A DNA stretch of 21,703 nucleotides, from the NCBI GenBank assembly GCA_900618425.1, contig UZAN01042725.1:7071-28773 (forward strand), in the 5' to 3' direction. Position 1 is the first letter of the stretch, and every line of letters starts with the position of its first letter. This document shows, piece after piece, positions 1 to 10,700 of the stretch. Origin of the DNA: Echinostoma caproni. Taxonomy: Eukaryota; Platyhelminthes; Trematoda; Plagiorchiida; Echinostomatidae. The notes beneath the pieces are model-generated. The model worked only from the letters and a program-made list of their open reading frames with translations, ran no database searches and was not told the DNA's origin. The position numbers were made by a program, and so were the translations under genes.

Positions 1-243
1 TAAAATGCCGCTTGGGTATATGTTGTAGTTAATTCCATGAAGGAGAGTGCTCACGAAGCCTAATCTCCTGTAAACCCCTCTTCATTCCAATGACCATATT
101 TTTCCCCCTTACACTTCCTCGTTTCATTTCTCTTCCTAACAATAGAATGTTTAATTTATTCCTCCTTAAATAGATTCAAGGGTTTTGGCATGACACTTTC
201 GTCAGACACAAGTTAGCAACATTAATACTGCTCTTACATCTTC

Positions 244-286
244 GGATTCGAACCCTGTGGCTAGGGCAATCCCCAAGTCATCCCAA
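244..286 (-). repeat. tRNA-derived SINE-like relic (B box)
   Basis: On the minus strand the sequence ends in GGTTCGAATCC, a perfect match to the RNA polymerase III internal B-box consensus. A second copy with the same 43-base spacing lies at 11554-11596 and matches at 23 of 43 positions: a shared TT.GG.TGAC start, a central CCCT and the TTCGAATCC end. The T-stem does not pair properly, so this is not a working tRNA gene. A diverged tRNA-related SINE fragment is the likely reading. Confidence 0.35.
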
Positions 287-441
287 TACGTACCGCACTA
301 AAGAAGAACACTGATTTATTGTGAGGAGATCGTCAGGTTGTGAAACGTTTCAATTAGACCACTTTTCATTTACCTCCTTTTCCAAAACTCTAAATCACGT
401 TCATGTTGACCGAATATCCATTTTCAAAGCGCTAAGGTGCC

Positions 442-683
442 CCGAAGCTCAAAGTCACAAGAAACGGAACTGCTTCTGGCTCTACCAAATGACCTGTTAC
501 CCGTCTTTACCGTTCCTGCTCCACTTCGACCTCAACTGGTTTAAGAAACTGAACTTTCTTCGGCTTTCCTGCAAATAGCATGTCCTGTCCTGTTCTGCCA
601 CGGAAACTGAGAACGAAAGAACGGTTCACAGGACTTTTGGTGGAACCAGAAGCAGTTCGGGTTCTTGTGCCAGCGAGCTTCAG
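442..683. repeat. Diverged inverted repeat, 63-base arms
   Basis: Bases 442-504, reverse-complemented, match 621-683 at 50 of 63 positions without gaps. The best stretch is the shared CCAGAAGCAGTTC core. The loop is about 116 bases. Neither arm is recognised as a known element. It may be a foldback element or two opposed copies of one repeat. Confidence 0.55.
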
Positions 684-902
684 TTCAGTTCAGTTTGCAC
701 AGAACAGAAAATTTTCCCAGCCAATAGAGCGTCCGGAATTATTTCGGCGGTACGCGATGAAGTATGCCACACACTACTGCGAAAAGTAGTCCGTAACTTC
801 TTGCCTGGAAAGAAAAAAAGTAATGGAAAGATACCTCATCTCACCTCTAAGGCGAGAGATTGTTATACGCGAGCGTTTATCTTCCAGACTGTATTCCAGC
901 AA

Positions 903-1004
903 ATGGCGGCCGCCGCCGTGAGGCGTTTTCCGTACCCGGCTCACCGTGACGCCGGATCAGAAGAAACCTTGGAAACCATTAGGATCCGGGACCATTGGGC
1001 TTAG
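903..1004 (+). other. Candidate short ORF in a CpG-rich patch
   Basis: A 33-codon frame starts with Met followed by four Ala and then Val-Arg-Arg, in good start context (AAATGG), and ends at TAG. It sits in a patch with a dozen or so CpG dinucleotides in about 115 bases, unlike the AT-rich surroundings. It could be an upstream small ORF, a first exon of another transcript, or chance in GC-rich DNA. No homology is recognised, and no convincing splice donor was seen inside it. Confidence 0.12.
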
Positions 1005-1600
1005 TCTCGCACCCGTGTATTACTTCATGACTTCAAGACTTCAGAGTTACACTGCAATATTTCATGAAGAACTATAGAGAACCCTCCCATGGCGTAAACT
1101 TCCTACCAAACTTTCTCTCCTTTACCAGTTTTTCGGCCACCAATGTTGCATAGGTGTTGCAGGTAGTGCCGGTAACCCGTTGGAATTCGCAGAATTATTC
1201 CAAGACGTCATCAAGCAATCCGTAGCAATGTTAGACATTCTTTCAAAAATCCACTGTATCACTAACGTGTGCCATAGTTGGTATGACCATATAAGTAACC
1301 ACCAACATTGTGTGGCAGTATTTATAATTTACGGATATAGTAAAATAAGGTTATTTAGATCAAATTCAATTTTACCAAACGACAGAAATTGAACCAGAAT
1401 CAAAATATGATCAAACCCAGCTTACTTCAACATCACTTTTGTGAATTAAACGTCCGAATAGCAGGCTTTTGTGAGATCTCGTAGTTGGGATGTCACGCTG
1501 CTACCGACACGGAGCCTCGACTTCAGCTTTTACAAGTGTTCGGCTAGTAGATATGTACTGGAGCAGTTATCATATGTCGGCGTTATTTATTATTTGGACC

Positions 1601-1609
1601 ATAAATATA
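1601..1609 (+). promoter_or_regulatory. Possible TATA-like element
   Basis: ATAAATATA lies 113 bases upstream of the gene's ATG in AT-rich sequence. Only position and composition support it; such strings are common in this genome. Confidence 0.12.
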
Positions 1610-1713
1610 CTTTTTACTTTCGTTTCGTGTTTTGAAGTTCGAGTGAATTCATTCAATTTGTTTGGTTGTATCAAATGCTTATCATTTGATTGCATACTCT
1701 TACGAAACTCGTT

Positions 1714-1774
1714 ATGCGTTTGTACGCTCTGCTTTTGTTGATTGTTCTCTCGCTCGCCGAAGCCAGAGACTCAG
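1714..1774 (+). CDS. PLOD: PLOD exon 1: signal peptide
   Basis: Encodes residues 1-20 plus the first base of Asp21. Met-Arg is followed by a hydrophobic run rich in Leu (YALLLLIVLSLAEA), with likely cleavage after the AEA. It ends TCAG before the GTTCGG donor, in phase 1. The signal peptide fits a lumenal endoplasmic reticulum enzyme. Confidence 0.85.
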
Positions 1775-4700
1775 GTTCGGTTCATTGATAAACCTAATAT
1801 TATGAATTAAAGATTTGCTGGTTATAACTGTAGCTACTGAACATAATGATGCCTTAGAAAGATTTTTGCGGTCCGCCGAAATTTACGAATATGATGTAAA
1901 GGTATGTGATCAGCAGAAATCTTCAGGCTTTAAGGTTCTTGGAATGGGTGAAAAATGGGTTGGCGGGGATGTTGCAAACACCGTTGGAGGCGGTCAAAAG
2001 GTGAAACTTTTAAAGCGCGAGTTGGAGTCTATGAAGAATGAAAAGGACCTGCTGGTATTGTTTGTTGATAGGTGAGCAAAGCTTTTGTGTTTTTCGTTTT
2101 TACTTTATGCCGATCCACTTTTATCACTCTTCCACTTTTGAAGTTATTGTGATTACTAGATTCTCCCTAAACTAATAATGATCATAATACACTGATCGAT
2201 CAGTGTATTATAATTATAATTACGATACTACAGCCTTTACGGGAACATCTCAGAGATGTATCCTCCTGATGTTTCAAAATGAACGCTCCAAATGAGCCGA
2301 TAAGGTTTATGATAAATACCGTCTACCCAGTCTACACAGCCGTCTAATTCGAGTCCTATCGGAGTCCGTTTACACCAGAAAGGGAACTCCCATGGGAATT
2401 GGATGGGACTCAAATAGGACTCTATGAGACAACATTCGGAAGAACTGCCTTACATTTTATTAAGCGATGCATATAATTCTCCAAGCTCGCACATGCTTAC
2501 TTACGAATAAAACTCAAGAACTTATGAAAGAACGATATGTTATTTATCTAAATGTAGTCCCTACCAAAGTTATCTTATAGTGCATCATCCTAATCTTCGA
2601 ATGAAAAAATCCAAGTATGACGTTTTTAACCCCAACCCCCTATTTAAAGATAAGAAGTAATACAAATGGCACTCTGTAATGTGCATTTGACATAACAAGT
2701 GTACATATTTTATCTATTGCAATCAGACAAATCTTCTGGTTACTTTCTCTATATTGTACTCTCTTCAGTGTTTCTTTTTCCGGGACTTCTAACTCCATCT
2801 TTGTATTCGTTCACGTACTTTGACGCGAGTTTCGCCGGGAAAGGTCTTTTTCATGGCGCAATCTACTTATTAGTACATGGTTGTATAACACAGCACGCTT
2901 ATTGACAACCAAATTCGCAATATAAATAGAATACATCTCAGGTTTGTTGTTAGTACCATTCCAATTAATGTTGGGACTGACACATCAATATATCATGGTA
3001 TCCATGGTATGTCGGACGTATTCTTCGGTTGTGCTTCAGCCCACGTCCAGCGGATTTCAGCTATTAAATTCTTAATACAAAACAAACACGAACATACCAT
3101 GTTATTGCACACCTCAGCCTTCCTTAATTTCTCCTGCAGCACCTGAAAGTTGGTAGGAATCATAGCTAGAATCATGAATAATAGTGCTTCTGCATGACCT
3201 GGAGCCTTCAGTCTAAGCCATAGACCATTCACTTTTGCTTGGAGGTTTTATTTTCCTTCTCCAGTTCCCGAATTTCTTTCACGATATGCTCGTGTGATTC
3301 CAAATTATTGAAATTACAATAAACAATGACATCCCAAGAAGTTTGGTATTGTCATATCTGGTAGGATAATACTTTTCGTGAGTCTTTATTGAATATCCTT
3401 TGTAGTGGAATCATGGAATTTATTTGAATGATTCTTTCCTTGCCCACATATATTGAGTACTAAACTGAGAGAGCTGCCTGAATGCCCATGCACGGAAGCT
3501 TTCAAGTGCGCACCAAACGCCCAAGCAGCAATTTCCGGACAGCAAAGTTAAGCATTTAATTACTATAGAAAATCTTCTGATTGACGTTAAACCTAAAAAG
3601 TGTAATCTGCTGAGAGTCAAATGCCAACGGAATGCAACCTAAAAGTTGACAGTTTAACTATGGAAGGAAAAAACACCATTTGTTTGGTTATTCTCTCAGC
3701 ATTCAAGGTTGCGAACTCCTGTAAACTGTACAAGGTTAAAAAGAACACAAATCTGACAATAAGAGAGACGAGAATACTTAAAAACAGTGCAAAAAACTGG
3801 ATGTTTGAGTGACAAGGGCCACAGTTCTTCCTGTGAAGGCTGAACTGGACTCTAACAACATGTAATGCATCGGGGCAACAAGATTGTCATCTTGGTTTCC
3901 CCTGCTAGTCGCCTGGGAATCATCCAACCAACCCATTTGAGTTCCACTTCGGTATTTTTAGGGGTGTAAAACAACACTAACAGGGAATGCTTAGAGACGA
4001 TCAGGAAAAATGCAGCGGCAGCCCTATATAATATCTCAATAATAGAAGTTTCCATTGTTCATCAACTCCGAAAAATGTCCACATTTAGATGGATATGGTT
4101 TTCAATTTGTTTGATATATTCATGTGTATTTGAAGGTTGGTAATTTCTTCCTCGAGATACTTTCCCAGTCAACACAATGCTACACTCAAGAATCACTGTT
4201 TCGTCACTGAGAGCGTTTAACTGATCATGTATGAAAACCAGAAAATCGATGTTAAAATGGTTTATAGAAATTCAACCTACTATATTTACGTCTAAAATCC
4301 AATGTTTAGCATAAGAATTTGATCTAAATCAACATCTTATGCGGTTAAAAATTACAAAATTTTATTTGTGTCTCATATTAAAACAATAAATTCCCGAATA
4401 CCGAAAAGCATTAGTCGGTATAAGTAGATTCTCAGGTAGAGATCCAAGCCAGTACACTTATTAAGTTAGAACAAGCTTAGGGTTTTGGCTGAATTCGACT
4501 CTCATTTAAATTATTCTTACAGTTCCCAGCGCTTCTGACTTTGTTTATATCCGTTAGGCTATCCAAAAAATATTGCATGATAAAATAGTGATTTGCTTAC
4601 TGCTATTATGTTACGAAGGAAATAATAAATAGAATTAAGTTAAATAATCATGTATATCAGCTGATAATAAAGGATCATAGTTATTAATTTCTTTTAATTT

Positions 4701-7700
4701 ATAGAAGGCGATCATTTTTCTAATTGTTCTACTCTTCGATTTTTTTCTCATCTCCTTGAGGTACTGATACCTCGATGGGAGCAATACCAGCCATGGCAAT
4801 AAATCGTTTTAATGTAACTGCGATTGAATGTAAATTATACATTTAAAAATTATCTTTTTCATTTTTTTGAATTCATTAGTTACGACGTTATTCTGTTGGA
4901 TACGAAGCAAAATTTATTGAAGGCATATAAAAGTCTCGGGGCCTCGGTTATATTTGGAGCTGAAGATTTCTGTTGGCCAGAGAAAAGTCTTGCGGTAAGT
5001 GAAAAAGTTTTATTAATTATCTTTACTAAATAGAGAAGTGTTTGCATATGGTTAAGTGAGAACGGAGTAACGGCATATGACTTGAACCATTTGGTTAAAA
5101 ATTTGGTTTAAATTTCCATCGGTAATTTATTTTATTTATGGAGTTTGTAAGGTTTGTTTAAAAACACTTCTTTGGTTATTTGTGGCAATCATGGTTTGAA
5201 CATTTGTGCGTACATCGTTAATGTAATTGCAATACATTTTCTTGAGATATTTTCATCATGGTTTTACTTGCCATGGTCATTTTTGCAACTAATTTCATCC
5301 ATTTCTTTTAAGGGCTGACAGGTTTACTGCGATATACCACCAATGTGATATAGTTGTTATCCTTTTTGTGTCTCAAAAAAAAATCAATTATAGTAAACAT
5401 TGTCTTAAAGCTTTAAAGGTCACTTAAGGCGTTTCTTTTCAATTTTAGGATGTTTATCCCACCGTCAAGCCCGGACAGAAACGATTCCTCAACTCTGGAG
5501 CTTTCATGGGGCCTGCCTCACATCTGTTCAAAATTGTATCAGCATTCGAAATTAAAGATGATGATGACGATCAACTTTACTACACAAATATATTCCTCAA
5601 TTCAGAGATGCGCGTGAGTATACAATAAAGGGTTAATTTCAGTTTGCTTGCGATACAGAATAATACTGTTTGGTTTATAACTCCGTACAATCCCTCGTAA
5701 GGTCTCTCGTAAAATATTAGGCCCATTCATTCAGTTAACCCTCATCATCAAGTTATATTTAATCGCACACTCAATAATTTTCCCTGTTATTTACAAAGAA
5801 TAAAACTAATCATGAATCCAAACTTCGCCGCTAACAAAACTGTTGTCGTATTATAACCTGACAGTCGAACTGAGCTATTCAGCGTTCGAATTTGCTTAAA
5901 TTAAATGTTGAAAGAATTTTACAACATCAAAGTGATCCAAGCATAAATATAATACCAACCGAGTGTCTATCAAATAGTCATCGTTTATTTCGATCGTGTA
6001 TTAGTGACAAGCAACTCTGGTACCCGGATCAATTAAGAATCTTTGTTTTATTGATTTTGCTTGGTTTGCTTCAGTAAGTTCCAAGGAGCACGGTTTTTAC
6101 ATTCAATATATGTGTATACAACCACCAAAAATCAAAAACAATTTACGGTGTTGTGTAAATCACAATGAGTAAAAAACAGAGTTTTTTCTTCAGTACAGAG
6201 CAGATATCGAGATAACTCTAGGGAGACAGGTGTGTCTTTCACGATTTATTGTACGATTATTTGAAGAAAGCTATCCTAATTGATAGACCCAACTTCATTT
6301 TAGTCAACTGCATTGCAATAAAAAACGATCATGAACCAAAGTATACTGCCAAAAATACTTGAGATCTGTTAGAAACAATGAACTATTAACTAAAGCCAGC
6401 CTTTTCCGAGATCAATTTCAAAAGAAAAGACCATATTGCAATACTGCACGATTTATGTCCAGGATGATTTCGCTGCATCTCAACGTGGTGCATACTGTAG
6501 AAAACACAATATTCATATAGGGATTTAGCATGACAACAAAGAAGAGTAAGATACAATGAAATAGACAAACATAAAATGGGGAGGGGGAAATGACTATATC
6601 ATCAGGATAAAGAAAAACTAACATAAAGTTATTTTTGTTGGTTCCATCGGCTGATAGCAATCGCTTCTGCAAACCGTAGCAATCCTGCGATTCGTGACCT
6701 GTAGATAACCCGAAACGCTGTACTTCGGTCATTCTGGTGTTGCGTCATCAGAAGATGTTGAGCTATAGCTGAGGACGGAATCTTGTAGTTTAGACCGTTG
6801 TTTCTATGCCGCAGATTTGATCCCGATTGCGTTATCTGAATTTGCACCCAATTTGTAATATGATCAACCACCCGGTTACGTAATTGTCGCTCTGTTCTTC
6901 CCACGTAGGTCGCTCCGCACCCACATTGGAATTGACAAATCAGATCAGAGTTGGCGTAGAGAGGCAGACGTTCTTTTACCAGGTGTATGGGTATTCTAGT
7001 TGTCCGATAGACGATTTGGGGGTCAGCTGCATAGTAGGTTCGAGCAATTACCTATCTCAGTAGTTTTTTGAGCAAATAGATTACGTCATCACCTTTTAAT
7101 TGGAGGCACAACCTGACTTGTAATTTTGGGGCTGACGCAATCGCTTCTTTTACAATTCTTGGTTTGCTGTGTTTACTAACGAACGCTTCGGGGTAAGCGT
7201 TTTCTGCTAACACCTCTAGAAGATTTTGTAGTTCTTGTTCAGTTTTATCCGCCTCGTTCCGTCAAATAGCTTTTGGACAAGACCACGTTTATAATTCAGG
7301 GGCACAAAGCTTTCGACGTATGAATATTGGCCTATCAAGGCCTCCTTCAGTAAACGGATCGGGCGATCGTTCCATCTTCTCTGCGCCTCATGCTGATGTC
7401 AAGGAAATTCGGTGTGTTGTTGGCTTCGGATTCCATTGTGAAGCGAATGTTTGGATTTAATCTATTAGGTTCATCCAGAACTACTGTAGTTTCTTCTAGG
7501 CTTTTCGTTATTACAAGGGCGTGTTTTCTGCAGTATGCACCATGTTGAGATGCAGCGAAATCGTCCTGAACATAAATCGTGCAGTATTGCAATATGGTCT
7601 TTTCTTTTGAAACTATTAACTAGTTGGAATTTTCAATACGATCTGTAATTTGTCTTTTCACAACAGTTTACAGTTACTTGATTCATGAGATTGGTAACTA

Positions 7701-10700
7701 ATAATTATTGAAATAATAAACCATGTGCAAGTATTGCAATTAATTTCTCGAATTTAGCGCAGTTGTCAGGATTAATGGAATGCACATGGTGTTTTACTAA
7801 TGCAGTTACGGTATTCCTACCAATACTATAATTTCAAACTAATGGATTATTTCACGTTGGTATGTAGTCTACAACAGTTTAGAATGTGCACGGCAATTTT
7901 ACTTCAAATAACTTGTCGCAATAACTTGTCTTCGAGAATAGGGAATCGACTTGAGTATATTGATAACAAAACAAGTAACAGAATCACTCCTTTTGGGATA
8001 AACATGGGCACCTGTTTTACAATACTGTTATGTTCATTCTATCAAGGGTGAAACAATTGAAAGCAACGACAGAAGAGTTTTGCGAGCAGATTTCAGGAAA
8101 TTCCTATCGTTTTTTGTTCGATCGAGCGTGAACATGTTCCGGTATTCTGTAAGCCATGAATAAGAAAATCACTCTAACCGGAGAATAGGAGAAAAACTTA
8201 GCAACATAAGCTCCTAAAGAGTTAGAATATATCATAATGATAGGCATATAGTGGAAACATGTAATCAAAACAGTTCATTGAAAATTTATTTGTGGTGGCG
8301 GTGACGCTATTATGGATCTTTTTGTTATACATTTTTTGGCTGTCCCTTACGTATACCGATGCACCAGTATATTCAAGATCCCAAAGTAGTCATATTACGA
8401 TTGAAAAATTCAAAATGTTGGCTTTATCACCACTGCCTTCTATTTAGCAATCAATATAATAGAGCCCTTTTATTTTTTACTTCTTATTACATCTGCAGCA
8501 GGTATATTAACTTGCAAATGTATTTTAATACAATGATAGTTTGAGTTTTTGTTTACAAGGATGTGAGGAACAAAAGGAGGCTGAACTGTTATGCTGCTGT
8601 ATCCAACCATCAATCACAACTCAGAGTTTCTAACCAGAGAACTTCAGAACCATTTGCTCCCAAACTTGGAACTCGAAAGGAGCATAAATGCGGAAGTGCT
8701 TCCGTCAGCCTCAGTTGGAGTTAGTAGATAATATGCGGTCTCGTTTCGTTTCTGTCGGGTCGAGAGGAATGTCGGATTATCTCTAAAGACAAAATCTGAA
8801 CACACATTAATTTTCAATTCTGGTCAGCTCCGGTGTGACCTAATTGTCATAGTGAATGGTGGGCGCGTACTAACGCTGAGCTCAAATGAGAGCTAAACTC
8901 ACGTTTAATGCTTCCCGAGTGTACAGCTGGCTGTATGAACTGAGTATTGTGTGTGAACATGGAATCTGAAGGATGGTCAGTTCAAATCAGAACTGATAAG
9001 TCGGGAAAAGCTGTCAGTTTTAGACGTTTAAGTATCTTACCTCACTTTGTACTTGATAACCGAAGCTTCAGTTTTACAGCCCTTTCAAAACCCTATCGTT
9101 GAACTCCGCAAGATATCAACTGTTTAGTAAGGAGATATATTTCATTGATATTGCAATATCTTAAGTAGATCGGTGCATTGAAGAATTGCAATTGTTTGAA
9201 TAATTTCCACCATCTGCAAGAGGCAAAATTAGAACACTCCCATTCTATTATATATCTAATATTCTAGTGGAAAAAAACTAACTTGGTAAGCTAACACCCG
9301 TTCGTGTAATAGATTATTAAACAACTGTTTTTATCACGACGTTTTGCTTTTCTTGGTTTCCTCTAACCAAAATTGGTGAGCAAATGATGAAGCTGTTCGT
9401 GGCAAAGTTGGAATCGTTCCTAAGTGTATGACATTTTATTTTTGTCCACCTTAGTGATTGATCTCATTTCAAAATGGCCGGAAACGTCACTTGTGTCGGA
9501 TTATTTTTTATTCCGTTCATTTACAGAAAGAACTGGACATAAAATTGGACCATTCTGCGACATTGATCCAGAATCTGAATGGTGCATTGGGTGTGTGATT
9601 TCGTTTTTCTTGTCAATTTTCGAATTTTTCAAATGTTTAATTTATTTACATTCTATCATAACATACTTAGCAGAACTCATATACGGATCCGCATACGATT
9701 GCATCTTCTTAATGCGGGAACATCAATTGAAAAGAAAAAGGTTATGTTTGGGAAACTGCAATTCCCATAAAACAAAATGTTCTTTACCATCTCCATCATC
9801 AACTCGTCTAGGTTAATAGTTTTGATAAGCAAATGAGTTTTTGTTGACTTTCTACCCATTTTTAAAAATAAGAATTAAGTTTAAATAACAGAACTACCAA
9901 AGCATGTGTTGGATTCCTACGATAACTGTGCTTTGATGCAGATTCCATTATTGCAGTAGTAAATTTGTTTTGTTTTTTTCTGCGATTTCCAGACGAAGTA
10001 GAAGTGCGATTCACGGACGAAACGGGATATTTGTTCAACACCAAAACAAATACAAGACCTATTATTGTGCACGGAAATGGACCAACTAAGGTAAACAGAT
10101 GGGCCAGCAGATGTTTTCACTGACAGCATATATTGTGCTTTGTATAGGTACAAGTTTCACGTCGCATTTCAAATAGTATTACTTATATCATTGATGCTTG
10201 CATTTTCTATTGTCAAATGAATTTCAAATAGAACAAAGAGTGGCGAACAGCTCGTTTTTAGTGATTCGTAGTCGTGCCAAATACATCACAAAAAATATTA
10301 CGCCGTTTATGTATAACTAAGTATTCAACCATCAAAAAACAAACAATTGTTTTGGGCAGGGGAAAATAACCTCATAGATTATCTGGAGCCAATTTCGTCT
10401 TAGGACCAGATGTGGAATTCTGAATGATCACAATTGTTAGGTCATCCGATCGCTAGGATCACTCGGAATATGTGGTGTGTAGGGGGTGGGCCAGGGGAGC
10501 TTAAGTGCCTGCACAAATTGTCTTTGGGCACACAGAGGGTTTTTGTGCAGACAACCTCATACCGCTTCCGCTGTGGCCAGTATACGAGCTTGTTCTCTAC
10601 TATTTGTTCTATTTGAAATGTTCGCTGTGTGACTGTTTAGACAATTAAAGCAAGTCAAATGAATTTCTTCCCCCCTCCCTATTCGCTTGGCTCGCATTCC

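Larger units (their letters stand above)
1..1713. other. Upstream flank and 5' region of the lysyl hydroxylase gene
   Basis: No gene is recognised here. The stretch holds a tRNA-like repeat relic (244-286), a diverged inverted repeat (442-683), a CpG-rich patch (about 840-960) and AT-rich sequence just before the gene start. An in-frame TGA at 1687-1689 precedes the start ATG at 1714. I could not place the transcription start. No trans-splice acceptor is obvious immediately before the ATG. Confidence 0.6.
2072..4879 (+). other. PLOD: Intron 3 (2808 bases)
   Basis: GTGAGC donor and TTCATTAG acceptor. Apart from the palindrome (2184-2211), the hairpin (2351-2422) and an antisense open stretch (3229-3351) listed separately, I see only AT-rich sequence with no recognisable gene or repeat. 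Confidence 0.9.
6393..7610 (-). mobile_element. 5'-truncated Penelope-like retroelement with inverted tail copy
   Basis: A 1218-base insertion in antisense to the host gene. In element orientation it starts with an inverted copy of its own 3' tail (7521-7610), then the end of a reverse transcriptase, a linker, a GIY-YIG endonuclease domain, and a 3' tail ending at 6393. A 12-base direct repeat flanks it exactly. Most of the reverse transcriptase is missing. A 5' truncation joined to an inverted partial copy is a known habit of Penelope-like elements. The coding part is broken by stops and frameshifts, so it is dead. Confidence 0.88.
5614..9526 (+). other. PLOD: Intron 5 (3913 bases)
   Basis: GTGAGT donor and TTTACAG acceptor. 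It contains the antisense Penelope-like insertion at 6393-7610. The rest (5614-6380 and 7623-9526) is unassigned AT-rich DNA with small incidental palindromes, such as the 14-base one at 9147-9160. Confidence 0.9.

Noticed and set aside
1922..1926. Alternative acceptor TTCAG giving a 25-base intron in exon 2
   Set aside because: It shifts the frame and destroys the conserved LGMGEKW, unlike the 33-base choice.
8666..8700. Small hairpin around CGGAAGTGCTTCCG
   Set aside because: Six-base arms with a two-base loop are expected by chance in a window this long.
9424..9816. 130-codon plus-strand frame overlapping PLOD exon 5
   Set aside because: It is a shadow frame. The conserved LDH...QNLNGAL residues are in another frame, with proper splice sites at 9527 and 9590.
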